A program made the position numbers and the translations under genes. Below, one piece after another: positions 1 to 7,266 of a stretch of DNA of 44,532 nucleotides. Source of the stretch: Symploca sp. SIO2C1. Its GTDB lineage: Bacteria; Cyanobacteriota; Cyanobacteriia; Cyanobacteriales; Coleofasciculaceae. How positions within the stretch are numbered: position 1 is the stretch's first letter; every line of letters begins with the position of its first letter. The notes beneath the pieces were generated by a model. It was given only the letters and a program-made list of their open reading frames with translations, searched no databases and had not been told where the DNA came from. Location: assembly GCA_010692635.1 (NCBI GenBank), contig JAAHGL010000045.1, forward strand, positions 1 through 44,532. Reading direction: 5' to 3'.

Positions 1-114
1 GGGAAACACCCGCTTAAATTCCGAATATGAGGTAAAAGTAAGCAGATTTTTAAGAGCTACTTTCACTTCAATTAATTGCCTCAAAGAGTTGTGCAGCAAG
101 CGATAGTACACTCT

Positions 115-149
115 TTACTTGTTACTTATTACTTATTACTTATTACTTC
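115..149. repeat. Heptamer tandem repeat (TTACTTA)5
   Basis: Five tandem 7-bp units, TTACTTG, three TTACTTA and TTACTTC. This is the short tandem heptamer (STRR) type known from filamentous cyanobacteria. It lies just left of an insertion-sequence-like end. Confidence 0.85.
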
Positions 150-165
150 AAAACCAGAAAATTAC

Positions 166-187
166 GACTTTTTCAGCAAGCCCTAAC
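166..187 (-). repeat. Insertion-sequence-like terminal repeat
   Basis: Read on the minus strand this is TTAGGGCTTGCTGAAAAAG plus flanks. The core TTAGGGCTTGCT recurs at 40678-40689 (+), 41037-41048 (-) and 44392-44403 (+). It looks like the end of a transposable element, but no transposase is present here. The element family is not identified. Confidence 0.45.
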
Positions 188-190
188 TAT

Positions 191-262
191 ACTAGGGATC
201 GCCATCAATGGCTAGATGCACTCAGCCTGGAAGATATTTGGGCTGAGTTAAGAGGGCAATAG
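191..262 (+). pseudogene. Possible 3' remnant of a gene
   Basis: An open frame ending at TAG 260-262 reads RDRHQWLDALSLEDIWAELR with one further codon, a protein-like C-terminus with Trp, His and charged residues. It begins directly beside the insertion-sequence-like end at 166-187, so the 5' part may have been lost at that junction. No family is recognised. The piece is short and could be chance. Confidence 0.25.
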
Positions 263-298
263 CTGCCAACAGAATCAGTACTTACGCAGCGACACCAC

Positions 299-417
299 AT
301 ACCCCTCTTCTGTCAGACTCCGAAAAATGGGGGTCAAACCCTGATCTCTCGTTAGGTGTCGTTGGCTGTAATGACGGAATTTCATCAGAATTTCGGAAAG
401 TCACAGAAGAGGGGTAT
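299..417. repeat. MITE-like element, 119 bp
   Basis: The ends form an inverted repeat: ATACCCCTCTTCTGT at 299-313 and its exact complement at 403-417. The match continues imperfectly inward for about 12 bp (CCGAAAAAT against ATTTCGG). A second pair, CGACACC 290-296 and GGTGTCG 355-361, is also present. No coding capacity. It fits a small non-autonomous element, without a clear target duplication. Confidence 0.4.
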
Positions 418-426
418 AGAGTCAAA

Positions 427-452
427 GGTGCGTTACGCTACGCTAACACACC
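427..452. repeat. Dispersed palindrome, copy 1
   Basis: GGTGCGTTA, 8-nt loop, TAACACACC forms a 9-bp hairpin with one G-T type mismatch. A near-identical copy lies at 13476-13501, again followed by CTACA. This is an interspersed palindromic repeat. Confidence 0.7.
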
Positions 453-681
453 CTACAAATAGAGACCCTTCTTGCAAATAGAGCGATCGCTTTTCGATAG
501 AACTGGGAATGCGATCGCTAAAATAAGGATAATTGTCAATTATCTCAATACTGCTCAGATAAGCTCTAATCCTCTCCCCCAGCTCCCCCAGCTCATCTTT
601 GCCGATAAATTTTCTTAACAGAACAGTATTGGAAGTCTGGTAGTCTAGCAATCAACCAAATTATTCAAATCAGGCTTCTCT

Positions 682-2163
682 ATGCAAGTAAATCCCTTGA
701 CAGTTGGACCGATTGTCGGAGCAACCAATGCTAACTCCGTTCGTATTTGGGGGCGAGGTAAACTCGAAATCACCCGAGGCTCGAAGGATTCATCCGGTGT
801 TGGTAACAGCATCTTTTCCTGGATATCTTTGGAATTACTCAATAGGGGTAATCTTGTCCCTAGAAGATGCTTTGGAGTCGCCAGGTTACGCCCTGTGGGG
901 GCTGCTAAATTTAGTGAGCCGAAATTCTTGAAAATGAACCCTAACTTCGACATGACTGGAGTCGTTGTCTTCGGTGATTTGTTGCCTGAAACTCAGTATG
1001 AATATCAAATAGGTTGGTTTTTCTCAGAAATAGAACTAGAATCTTTCACCCCAGACTCCCCTCTTAATTGGAGTCAAATTAACTCCTATAAATTTACTAC
1101 AGCTTCTGCCAATAATCTCCGTTCTCGTTCTTTTATATTTGGTTCTTGTCGCTATTTATTACGCTTATTTGGTGGTTCTTGGTTTGATGACCGGGGTGAT
1201 AAAATATTTAGAACCATACTTGAAAAGATTAATACAGAATCAACTATCAACCAGTTGCTCATGGTGGGAGACCAGATTTATGCTGATGATTTGAATGTTG
1301 TGCAGGCTGATACAAGCCTAGATGAATATAATCGCCGTTATCAGGATGTATTCTCCCAACCCTACATCAGGGAGTTAATGAGTAGTGTTCCTACCTATAT
1401 GACTCTTGATGACCATGAAATTGAAGATAACTGGCCCTCAAATAGTTCCCAAAAAGATTGGGTAACTAAATATCCGGCAGCGATTCATTCTTATCTCACC
1501 TATCAACTTAGTCACAGTCCCCTGTTTGAAGTATCTGGTCATCGGATTACTGGTGTACCAACAAAGCTTTGGTATAATTACTCTGACGGTTGTAGTGATT
1601 TTTTTGTTACAGATACTAGGACAGAGCGTTATCTGAGTCAAAATATAGAAGAACGAGAAATTATCAATAAAAAACAGCTGGAATCCCTCAAACAGTGGCT
1701 TGCTGATGATTCAAATCGAGTAAAGTTTGTGGTTTCAGCAGTACCATTTTTTCCCGATTTAAAAGCAGGTAGTGAGGATAAATGGGCAGGTTTTTCGATG
1801 CAAAGGAATGAAATATTGGAGCTTATTAGAAACAATAAAATTAAGCGAGTTGTCTTTCTTTCAGGAGATGTTCATGCTTCAATGTCAGCGGAATTAGTCA
1901 GTCCCAATGATACCGATTTTAAAGTAATTTCGATTATTTCTTCTTCTTTCTTTTGGCCTTATCCTCATCCTCAAGCTCAGTCTTTTATTTTGAGTGGCAA
2001 GCTACCAAGTACCTCAGAAATCAGCTATGAGGTTATCAATGCTGAACCGGTTTGGTCAACAGATAATTTTACCCGAGTCACAACCGACCTTAATAGCTTA
2101 CAGGTTGAGGTGTTTTCTCGAAAAGGGGAACTTCTCAGTTCCAAACTACACTCCTTTTTTTGA
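682..2163 (+). CDS. PhoD-family alkaline phosphatase / phosphodiesterase
   Basis: A 493-residue metallophosphoesterase of the PhoD family, which releases phosphate from phosphate esters. The N-terminal beta-domain opens with VGPIVGATNANSVRIWGRG, typical of PhoD-like proteins. The catalytic domain shows GSCR at about 154, GDQIYAD at 196, DDHEIEDNW at 243 and SGDVHAS at 394, which supply the metal-binding Asp, Asn and His residues. There is no Tat or Sec signal peptide, unlike classical secreted PhoD, so a cytoplasmic location is likely unless the true start differs. The ATG at 682 begins exactly at the conserved N-terminal domain. No Pho box was recognised upstream. With PstS at 24113 and the betaine-lipid synthase at 29664 it contributes to a phosphate-acquisition theme. 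Confidence 0.85.
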   Translation: MQVNPLTVGPIVGATNANSVRIWGRGKLEITRGSKDSSGVGNSIFSWISLELLNRGNLVPRRCFGVARLRPVGAAKFSEPKFLKMNPNFDMTGVVVFGDLLPETQYEYQIGWFFSEIELESFTPDSPLNWSQINSYKFTTASANNLRSRSFIFGSCRYLLRLFGGSWFDDRGDKIFRTILEKINTESTINQLLMVGDQIYADDLNVVQADTSLDEYNRRYQDVFSQPYIRELMSSVPTYMTLDDHEIEDNWPSNSSQKDWVTKYPAAIHSYLTYQLSHSPLFEVSGHRITGVPTKLWYNYSDGCSDFFVTDTRTERYLSQNIEEREIINKKQLESLKQWLADDSNRVKFVVSAVPFFPDLKAGSEDKWAGFSMQRNEILELIRNNKIKRVVFLSGDVHASMSAELVSPNDTDFKVISIISSSFFWPYPHPQAQSFILSGKLPSTSEISYEVINAEPVWSTDNFTRVTTDLNSLQVEVFSRKGELLSSKLHSFF

Positions 2164-2200
2164 CACATCTGTGAGGGAGCTGGTTGTATTTATTCGCGTA

Positions 2201-2310
2201 TTCCCCGTCCGTTAAGCCTATGCGGCTATAACGGGTGACCCCTGCCGACATTAAGTTGGGTTCATCTTAGTCAGGGGGAAGCCTATTGAACCAGTGAGAT
2301 GGGTTTTTTT
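2201..2310 (+). ncRNA. Candidate structured RNA or complex 3' end after phoD-like gene
   Basis: Within the 394-bp gap 2164-2557 several complementary segments cluster: CCGTTAAGCC 2209-2218 with GGCTaTAACGG 2224-2234 (10-bp stem, one bulge), CCCCTG 2239-2244 with CAGGGG 2272-2277, and GGTTCA 2259-2264 with TGAACC 2287-2292. A run of seven T follows at 2304-2310. This could be a terminator region or a small structured RNA on the + strand. No known RNA family was recognised. The rest of the gap shows no gene. Confidence 0.3.
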
Positions 2311-2450
2311 CTGAGATTCTCTCCAACGGGATAAGACCAGGAATTTACTACCTTTCACCAATTCTTGCTTCTGTTGTCTCACAGAACACGCTCATTACTC
2401 AAAAAAGCTCTCCCACTCCTTTTTTCACCTCACCCCCGCTGTTGGATAAC

Positions 2451-2480
2451 ATAATTCCGTTACGGTTCGTAAGTCCTACT
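2451..2480. repeat. Dispersed 30-bp repeat, copy 1
   Basis: A segment starting ATAATTCC and ending CGTAAGTCCTACT matches 7315-7344 at about 26 of 30 positions. Both copies are intergenic. Nature unknown; perhaps a mobile-element end. Confidence 0.5.
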
Positions 2481-2557
2481 TTTGTCCTCTGAGGTGACCA
2501 AAAGCATGATCGCTTGTTAGGATATCTGACTAGAGGCACTCAGTACGAGCACATATC

Positions 2558-2815
2558 ATGGTCGAATCACAACCAGCATCAGTGGAATTCCTAACTCCAG
2601 AAGAATCAGCTGATGTTGATCGAGCGCTGATGTCATCTTCTGAGAAATTTTTGACTAGGCTGACTATTTCTTCACTAAAACTGTTGTGCTACATCGCTAA
2701 TGATCTTGGTGTCCCTGTTGAAGAACTGACTCACCAGCAGATAATTGACTGGATTGAGAATGATTGTAAGATTCGGCGAGAGCAGGGAGTTGAGGCAGCA
2801 GTTTTGAAGTGGTAA
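2558..2815 (+). CDS. Small conserved-looking protein paired with ParA
   Basis: An 85-residue acidic, mostly helical protein. The segment EKFLTRLTISSLKLLCYIAN and the ending GVEAAVLKW look well constrained, and codon use matches the neighbours. I know of small proteins like this placed just before ParA in cyanobacteria, often on plasmids, but cannot name a family. It ends 52 bp before the parA-like gene on the same strand, so the two are probably one operon. A role as DNA- or ParA-binding partner is an inference from position; there is no ParB or recognisable helix-turn-helix. Confidence 0.65.
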   Translation: MVESQPASVEFLTPEESADVDRALMSSSEKFLTRLTISSLKLLCYIANDLGVPVEELTHQQIIDWIENDCKIRREQGVEAAVLKW

Positions 2816-2867
2816 GGCTTGATGGGGGCATTTACTTGGTTCATATCAGGTAAATGGGAGAGTTTTA

Positions 2868-3728
2868 GTGACAATAGTTATTTCTTTAATTAACCTCAAA
2901 GGAGGTGTAGGCAAGACAACGACAACTATTGCTGTCGCGGAAATTTTGGCAGGGGTTTTCTGCCAAAAGGTTTTGGTAATCGATCTTGACCCTCAAACGA
3001 ATGCTACAGTAATGCTGATCGGGGAAGAAAAATGGGAGGAACTTAACGAAAATTACCATACTTTATCCCAACTATTTATAGATGCTATTGATCCGGATAA
3101 CCGTAAATTTGACTTAGCTCAAACTCTGCAACGTCAAGTCTCGAATGTCACAGATGTAGAAACTCTGGACTTACTACCTTCGAGTCTAGATTTGGTTGAT
3201 ATTCAATATAAACTAGCAACTATTCCTACAGGTAAATTCTATGCTTTGAGTCCCATAGATGTATTACGCAGAGGGATTAAACCAATTATTGATCAGTACG
3301 ATTACGTATTGATTGACTGTCCCCCTAATCTAGGTATTATTACTCTTAATGGACTACAAATTTCCCAAAGTTATATTATTCCCACTATTCCTGATTTACT
3401 CTCAACCTACGGCATTCCCCAAGTAATCGCTACGGTTCATGATTTCTCAGAAACTATTGGTCAAAAAATTGAACCCCTAGGAATTATTATCTCCAAGTAT
3501 CAAGCTGATATGACTCTGCACGAGCGAGTCGTCAAAGAACTACGTCGCTATAGCAAGGATGCTCCGGTATTTGATACCCAAATACCTCAAAGGCAGCAGA
3601 TTGCTGAAGCAGCAGAGTTTTTAAAGCCTCATAAGTTTTCAACTCTCAAACAAAAATGGGGTAGTGTTGGTCAGTTTCAAAGCTATTTGAACTTAACTAA
3701 AGAGATTATGAAGAGGGCAGTTGCATGA
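2868..3728 (+). CDS. ParA-family partition ATPase
   Basis: A 286-residue P-loop ATPase of the ParA/MinD group, which positions plasmids, chromosomes or protein cargo by ATP-dependent binding. The deviant Walker A KGGVGKTTT is at residues 11-19 with the signature Lys at 11. VLVIDLDPQTNAT (about 35-47) is the Walker A'/switch I region and LIDCPPNLG (about 147) the Walker B region. Start is GTG 2868, preceded by GGGAG at 2857-2861. There is no N-terminal DNA-binding domain (the short type). No parB follows; instead a truncated 16-codon frame overlaps the stop. The ATPase may come from a plasmid or act on another cargo. Confidence 0.85.
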   Translation: MTIVISLINLKGGVGKTTTTIAVAEILAGVFCQKVLVIDLDPQTNATVMLIGEEKWEELNENYHTLSQLFIDAIDPDNRKFDLAQTLQRQVSNVTDVETLDLLPSSLDLVDIQYKLATIPTGKFYALSPIDVLRRGIKPIIDQYDYVLIDCPPNLGIITLNGLQISQSYIIPTIPDLLSTYGIPQVIATVHDFSETIGQKIEPLGIIISKYQADMTLHERVVKELRRYSKDAPVFDTQIPQRQQIAEAAEFLKPHKFSTLKQKWGSVGQFQSYLNLTKEIMKRAVA

Positions 3729-3775
3729 GTAAAAAGCTAGAAGCTGTATTTAAAGTATCAAAAATTACTAATTGA
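3725..3775 (+). pseudogene. 16-codon frame overlapping parA stop, probable truncated gene
   Basis: ATG 3725 overlaps the parA stop by four bases (ATGA), the classic layout of translational coupling. The frame reads MSKKLEAVFKVSKITN and stops. The beginning looks like a genuine N-terminus, but the rest is missing; the sequence beyond is AT-rich intergenic DNA. I infer that a third operon gene was lost by deletion. Confidence 0.4.
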
Positions 3776-3857
3776 ATATTGAAAATTACGAAAATACCGA
3801 TCATTTTAGCTTAGTACAGAATCTCAGGTGAAAATTCTGGAGTTTAGACTAACTCAA

Positions 3858-3887
3858 AAAATACGCCATATGTAGCGTATTTTTTTT
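3858..3887 (+). terminator. Intrinsic terminator after parA operon
   Basis: AAAAATACGC, 8-nt loop CATATGTA, GCGTATTTTT, then a T-run to 3887. Stem and T-tract are textbook. Flanking A-runs mean it could work in both directions. It closes the ParA operon about 130 bp after the parA stop. Confidence 0.75.
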
Positions 3888-4379
3888 AATTAGCAACCAC
3901 TATATATGGTGTAGAAACGGCATTTAGTCTAAAGTCCAGTACCTTACGAAGACTTCAAGTGAAACTGATGTTCTAATCTAAGTTGACGGTTGGAGTTGTT
4001 GTAACTAATCCTAAATCCGGTTATGAAAACGCACTTATTTTATTGATAAAAGCTTAATATATATTGATTGTATTTAACTTGTTAGTAGTATAGACAAACC
4101 GGATTTGGTATAAGTCATAAGATAAGTGATAAAATACAAATTAGTAATGTTATTGTGTAAGAGTGAAGAATCATACTATTGCAATCTCCAACATTAAAGA
4201 ATGACTCAAAAATAACTTACCCATTAAAGGTCAGTTTGGACAAGAATTAAATTGTGTATTATCTAGCAGATGTAAGTGATAAGTCCTGGCAAGCAGACTT
4301 GATCTGGTAGATCTGACCCACAAGGGTAGTGGCAAATTGATAGAAAAAATATAGTTTGAAAAATATTTTTGGAGTAATG
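3888..4379. other. Intergenic region with MITE-like inverted repeat
   Basis: Nearly 500 bp without a gene. It contains AAATCCGGTT (4013-4022) and its exact complement AACCGGATTT (4097-4106), each with further partial matches outward, enclosing 74 bp of AT-rich DNA. This resembles a small non-autonomous element. The promoter of the Pepco/caspase operon should lie in the right-hand part, but no clear -35/-10 pair was found. Confidence 0.45.
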
Positions 4380-4712
4380 ATGCCAGAATCAACAATCTTA
4401 ATTGTAACTGATGAGACAACAAGCTCTGAGTTTGATGGTCAGAGAGGATGGGGAGATAGGATTCAAAAGCGTTTGGCAAAGGCTGCGGAAATTCCTGTAT
4501 CTGTATTAGAACAGAATATGAATCGCTTCCTCAAAGTAACGGGACGTTTATTTCAGCAGGTCGATCAGCAAATTGGAACACAATCTGATATGCGATTGGA
4601 TGAAGTAGAGCTACAGGTAGAGATAACTGGAAAAGGCGAAATTAAATTAGTTGCAGGGGGCGAGGCAACTGGGAAAGGAACAATTACATTAAAATTCAAA
4701 CGTTCAACTTAG
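4380..4712 (+). CDS. Pepco/Trypco-like domain protein (peptidase-associated)
   Basis: A 110-residue protein. The segment RGWGDRIQKRLAKAAEIPV, then FLKVTGRLFQQV, then LDEVELQVEITGKGEIKLV and the ending GKGTITLKFKR matches my memory of the Pepco (peptidase co-occurring) domain, a partner of caspase-like or trypsin-like effectors in bacterial conflict systems. Trypco1 is a close alternative. The start is set at ATG 4380 because GGAG (4371-4374) sits 5 bases before it; an upstream TTG at 4356 lacks such a site. The stop is 6 bases before the caspase gene, so the two are tightly co-transcribed. Role inferred: adaptor or regulator that recruits or restrains the protease. Confidence 0.65.
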   Translation: MPESTILIVTDETTSSEFDGQRGWGDRIQKRLAKAAEIPVSVLEQNMNRFLKVTGRLFQQVDQQIGTQSDMRLDEVELQVEITGKGEIKLVAGGEATGKGTITLKFKRST

Positions 4713-4718
4713 CAATCA

Positions 4719-5840
4719 ATGGCAAATAATTATGCAATTATTATCGGCATTAATTTTTATCAACGTCACCCGGAAAGGCGACTGAAATATGCGGTTAAAG
4801 ATGCTCAGTTGATGCATAATTTTCTTTGCAATTATGCTCAATTTCCCAGAAATAATATTATACTTTGCTTAGGGGATGAGTTACACCGTGATAGTGAACA
4901 TTACCCACTTTGTTCTAACATTTTAGGGTTACTAACACAAGACTTACACCCAGAGTGTATTGGTAAAGTAGATCGCTTTTGGTTTTTCTTTGCTGGTCAT
5001 GGTATCAGCAAAAATGGAAGAGATTATTTAATTACTTCTGATAGCCTTATCAAGGATACTGATTTAAGAATAGCACTTCCCTTAGATGAAATTATTGCCT
5101 GTTTACGTCAACATCGAGATGCTGAAATTGTTCTTATTCTTGATAGCTGTCGTCAGATAGTTGGAAGCAGAGATTTTGGTGATTCGGTAGGAGAAGAAAC
5201 GATTAAACTGGCTCAAAATCGTGGAATTACAACTATCTTTTCTTGTGATTATGGACAGTTCTCTCACGAGCTTGACAATCAAAAAAATGGTTCATTTACT
5301 TATTCATTAGTTGAAGGATTAAAACAATATACTCTCCCAGTTCAACTAGAGAAGTTCTTACAAAAAAATGTCCATAAACTAAATATTAAAGATGGTAAGT
5401 CTAGCAGTCAAACTCCCATAATTCGTGTTGAGTCTGCTTCCAAAGCACATTATCCCTTGTTGCCAGAATGCGCTACTGAAGCTGATATTGATGAAATGAT
5501 ACGTTTGGCAACAAACGAAGAATTAGATAATTCTTTTGAAAAAGCTAGAAATCTTTGGTGGAAAGTGATTGAAACTTCTCGCTCAGAAAAGTTGGTTATG
5601 CGAGGAAGAAAAGCTCTTGAGCGACTAGAAGAAAAAAATAACCAGGTTACAGCTAATTTACCAATAGTTGATGGAGAAAATCAAAAAAACAAAAAATTAG
5701 TTAGGCTCAAACCTATAAATACTCCTATCAAGGATTTTATAGATGTCAATCCTGATGACTGGGCGAAGAAACAAAGAGTTGGAAGTCAATCTTTATGGGA
5801 CAAAATCATAAGTTTTATTTTCGATGAGAAAGACTTATAA
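4719..5840 (+). CDS. Caspase-like (C14) protease
   Basis: A 373-residue cysteine protease of the caspase/metacaspase clan. The N-terminal p20-like domain starts directly at YAIIIGINFY. The catalytic His is in FFFAGHGIS (His94) and the catalytic Cys in LILDSCRQ (Cys144), with the usual spacing, so the enzyme should be active. Residues about 245-300 are helical and charged, and the tail beyond about 300 is Lys-rich with a final SLWDKIISFIFDEKDL. No sensor domain, NTPase or repeat is fused, so sensing must come from the Pepco-like partner or the membrane protein downstream. The role as an abortive-infection or programmed-death effector is inferred from the family. Confidence 0.8.
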   Translation: MANNYAIIIGINFYQRHPERRLKYAVKDAQLMHNFLCNYAQFPRNNIILCLGDELHRDSEHYPLCSNILGLLTQDLHPECIGKVDRFWFFFAGHGISKNGRDYLITSDSLIKDTDLRIALPLDEIIACLRQHRDAEIVLILDSCRQIVGSRDFGDSVGEETIKLAQNRGITTIFSCDYGQFSHELDNQKNGSFTYSLVEGLKQYTLPVQLEKFLQKNVHKLNIKDGKSSSQTPIIRVESASKAHYPLLPECATEADIDEMIRLATNEELDNSFEKARNLWWKVIETSRSEKLVMRGRKALERLEEKNNQVTANLPIVDGENQKNKKLVRLKPINTPIKDFIDVNPDDWAKKQRVGSQSLWDKIISFIFDEKDL

Positions 5841-5877
5841 AGTTTGTGGTAATTTTTCGATGATGAGGGATGAAAAT

Positions 5878-6471
5878 ATGTCTATCAATCAAAATACCCC
5901 AATATTAAAAAATAGAGAAGATATTGCAGTAGGTGAGATCAAAATTGCGCCGAGCATTCTAAGTCGTGCTATCAAGAATAATCAAGAAGCTATTCTTATG
6001 ATGTTTAAACAGTTTATACCAGAAGATGAGGAGGTTTATTATATCCAATATCTAGGATTGCAAGGAATCTGGGGAATTGGTACTCGTAGCTTCGCCTGTC
6101 TGACTGAGCGTCGTGTTGCTGATATCACCGTAGGTCGCTTTGGTGAAGTGACTTACCAAGATGGTTACCTAGAGGCAATTAACAGCAGTATGATTCACCA
6201 ACCGTCTAAACTTGGTTTATATATTTGTATTGGGCTTTCGATAGTTGTATCATTCTTCACCTTTGGGCTTACTCTTCTCCTACTTCCATTTATTGTGCAG
6301 GCTTACTATCGATTAGTTAAATGTGGGATAGTTTTCGTTATTAAGGAAGGAGCACCCGTCTATATGTTCACAAATCGGAAGTATTTGAAACGGGCAAATC
6401 TACTTTGTCGAAGTATTACGATTTTGCGAGAAAATCGCATAATAGTTATCAAAGGCATGCCAGATGTTTAA
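5878..6471 (+). CDS. Membrane protein of the caspase operon
   Basis: A 197-residue protein. ATG 5878 is chosen because AGGG at 5866-5869 lies 8 bases upstream; an alternative ATG at 5824 overlaps the caspase stop. Residues about 55-115 (YYIQYLGLQGIWGIGTR, then SFACLTERRVADITVGRFG, then VTYQDGYLEAINSSMI) resemble a bacterial PH-like domain. A hydrophobic stretch from LGLYICIGLSIVVSFF through LLLLPFIVQAYY gives one or two membrane segments. A second soluble beta-rich part (IVFVIKEGAPVYMF) follows. Same strand and 37 bp behind the caspase. I infer a membrane anchor or membrane-acting partner. The family is not firmly identified. Confidence 0.6.
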   Translation: MSINQNTPILKNREDIAVGEIKIAPSILSRAIKNNQEAILMMFKQFIPEDEEVYYIQYLGLQGIWGIGTRSFACLTERRVADITVGRFGEVTYQDGYLEAINSSMIHQPSKLGLYICIGLSIVVSFFTFGLTLLLLPFIVQAYYRLVKCGIVFVIKEGAPVYMFTNRKYLKRANLLCRSITILRENRIIVIKGMPDV

Positions 6472-6546
6472 ATAGTCTTTGTTGTCTAAACTTAAGTCTG
6501 CAAATACATTGCCACTACTTGCTTGTACTCGAATTTTTTGAGTCAT
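6400..6546 (-). pseudogene. Truncated XRE-type antitoxin
   Basis: On the minus strand, after GGAGAG, an ATG at 6546 begins MTQKIRVQASSGNVFADLSL. The SSGNVFADLGL-like opening is the N-terminus of a common family of helix-turn-helix antitoxins encoded beside RelE/HigB toxins. After about 22 residues the similarity stops and the frame runs antisense into the end of the membrane-protein gene, stopping at 6400. The HTH part and any toxin gene are gone. Original promoter and ribosome site (6547-6560) appear kept. This marks a rearrangement junction close to 6480. Confidence 0.6.
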
Positions 6547-6617
6547 GATTCACTCTCCTTGCTACTTGCTGTATCTTCTACCTAGAATTAAGGTAGATAA
6601 GGGAAAAGAGGGTAAAA

Positions 6618-6845
6618 TTGATTACTCCTATCATTGACGAGGTAATTGAACAACTGAGAGCCATGCCACAGCACTTGCAATGGCAGGTACTAGAATTTGC
6701 TCGGACGTTAGTAAGAGTTGAAGTTCTAGGTACTCCAGGACAACAATTACTGCGTTTTGCCGGTTCTATTCCTCCTGATGACCTCCAATTAATGCGTGAG
6801 GCGATCGAGCAAGGCTGTGAACAGGTAGATATTAATGAGTGGTAG
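6618..6845 (+). CDS. VapB-like antitoxin (DUF2281-type)
   Basis: A 75-residue protein, start TTG 6618 preceded by GAGGG at 6608-6612. It reads IEQLRAMPQHLQWQVLEFAR, then GTPGQQLLRFAGSIPPDDL and ends GCEQVDINEW. This layout is known for cyanobacterial antitoxins placed directly before PIN-domain VapC toxins. The stop overlaps the start of a VapC-like frame at 6835, as expected for a coupled pair, but that toxin is broken. The antitoxin itself looks intact. Confidence 0.65.
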   Translation: MITPIIDEVIEQLRAMPQHLQWQVLEFARTLVRVEVLGTPGQQLLRFAGSIPPDDLQLMREAIEQGCEQVDINEW

Positions 6846-6969
6846 GTACTTGTTGGGTATCAATATCATCATTGCTCTGTTTGCAGACGAAGCAGTAGTC
6901 AAAAGCAACCTTACTCAAGTCCTATGTTTGTTAAAATATTGCTACAAGGCTGAATGCTCAAGGATATAG
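6835..6969 (+). pseudogene. Decayed VapC PIN-domain toxin
   Basis: ATG 6835 overlaps the antitoxin stop. The frame begins SGRYLLGINIIIALFADEAV, clearly the first strand and helix of a PIN-domain RNase, normally LLDTNIIIALF. The catalytic Asp of DTN is Gly here (LLGIN) and the protein stops after 44 residues; similarity ends near 6918 (SNLTQ). About two thirds of the gene is missing. The toxin should be inactive. Confidence 0.75.
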
Positions 6970-6973
6970 CTTT

Positions 6974-7228
6974 ATGGCAATTGTTGTCACCCTTCGCCCA
7001 GAGTTAGAAGCACGATTGCGTGATAAAGCGGCTCGGCAGGGTCAAGATATTGATTTGGTTGTAACTGAATTGCTAGCTCGTGTCTTAGAGTGGGAAGAGC
7101 AAGATTCAGAAGAAACTATTAGAGGCATTCAGCAAGGGTTAGACGATTTTGAGGCAGGTAGATTTCGCTCTTTCCAAGAGTTTGCTGATGAACAACGCCG
7201 CAAGTATAACTTGCCAGCAGATTCGTGA
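6974..7228 (+). CDS. Orphan ribbon-helix-helix type antitoxin
   Basis: An 84-residue protein. The opening MAIVVTLRPELEARLRDKAA with the following QGQDIDLVVTELLARVL fits a ribbon-helix-helix DNA-binding domain; the tail EAGRFRSFQEFADEQRRKY is typical of the toxin-wrapping part of such antitoxins. No toxin gene follows: 7229-7403 contains only a dispersed repeat. It begins 4 bp after the broken VapC frame, so it may have been joined there by the deletion that removed VapC. Confidence 0.65.
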   Translation: MAIVVTLRPELEARLRDKAARQGQDIDLVVTELLARVLEWEEQDSEETIRGIQQGLDDFEAGRFRSFQEFADEQRRKYNLPADS

Positions 7229-7266
7229 AGTACCGTATCGAATAAGTTTCATGCTGAGGTGATAGT

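Larger units (their letters stand above)
1..681. other. Intergenic region with repeats, no intact gene
   Basis: No convincing complete gene lies here. The stretch holds a heptamer array (115-149), an insertion-sequence-like end (166-187), a possible 3' gene remnant (191-262), a terminal-inverted-repeat element (299-417), a dispersed palindrome (427-452) and two GCGATCGC sites near 483 and 512. A minus-strand reading frame (433-651) crosses the palindrome and low-complexity CCCCCAG repeats and does not look like a protein. Confidence 0.6.

Noticed and set aside
433-651. Minus-strand frame of 72 codons
   Set aside because: It crosses a dispersed palindrome and CCCCCAG low-complexity repeats; the translation has no family features.
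4231-4479. Minus-strand frame upstream of the Pepco-like gene
   Set aside because: It overlaps the start of the well-supported + strand gene and is low complexity (Leu/Ser rich).
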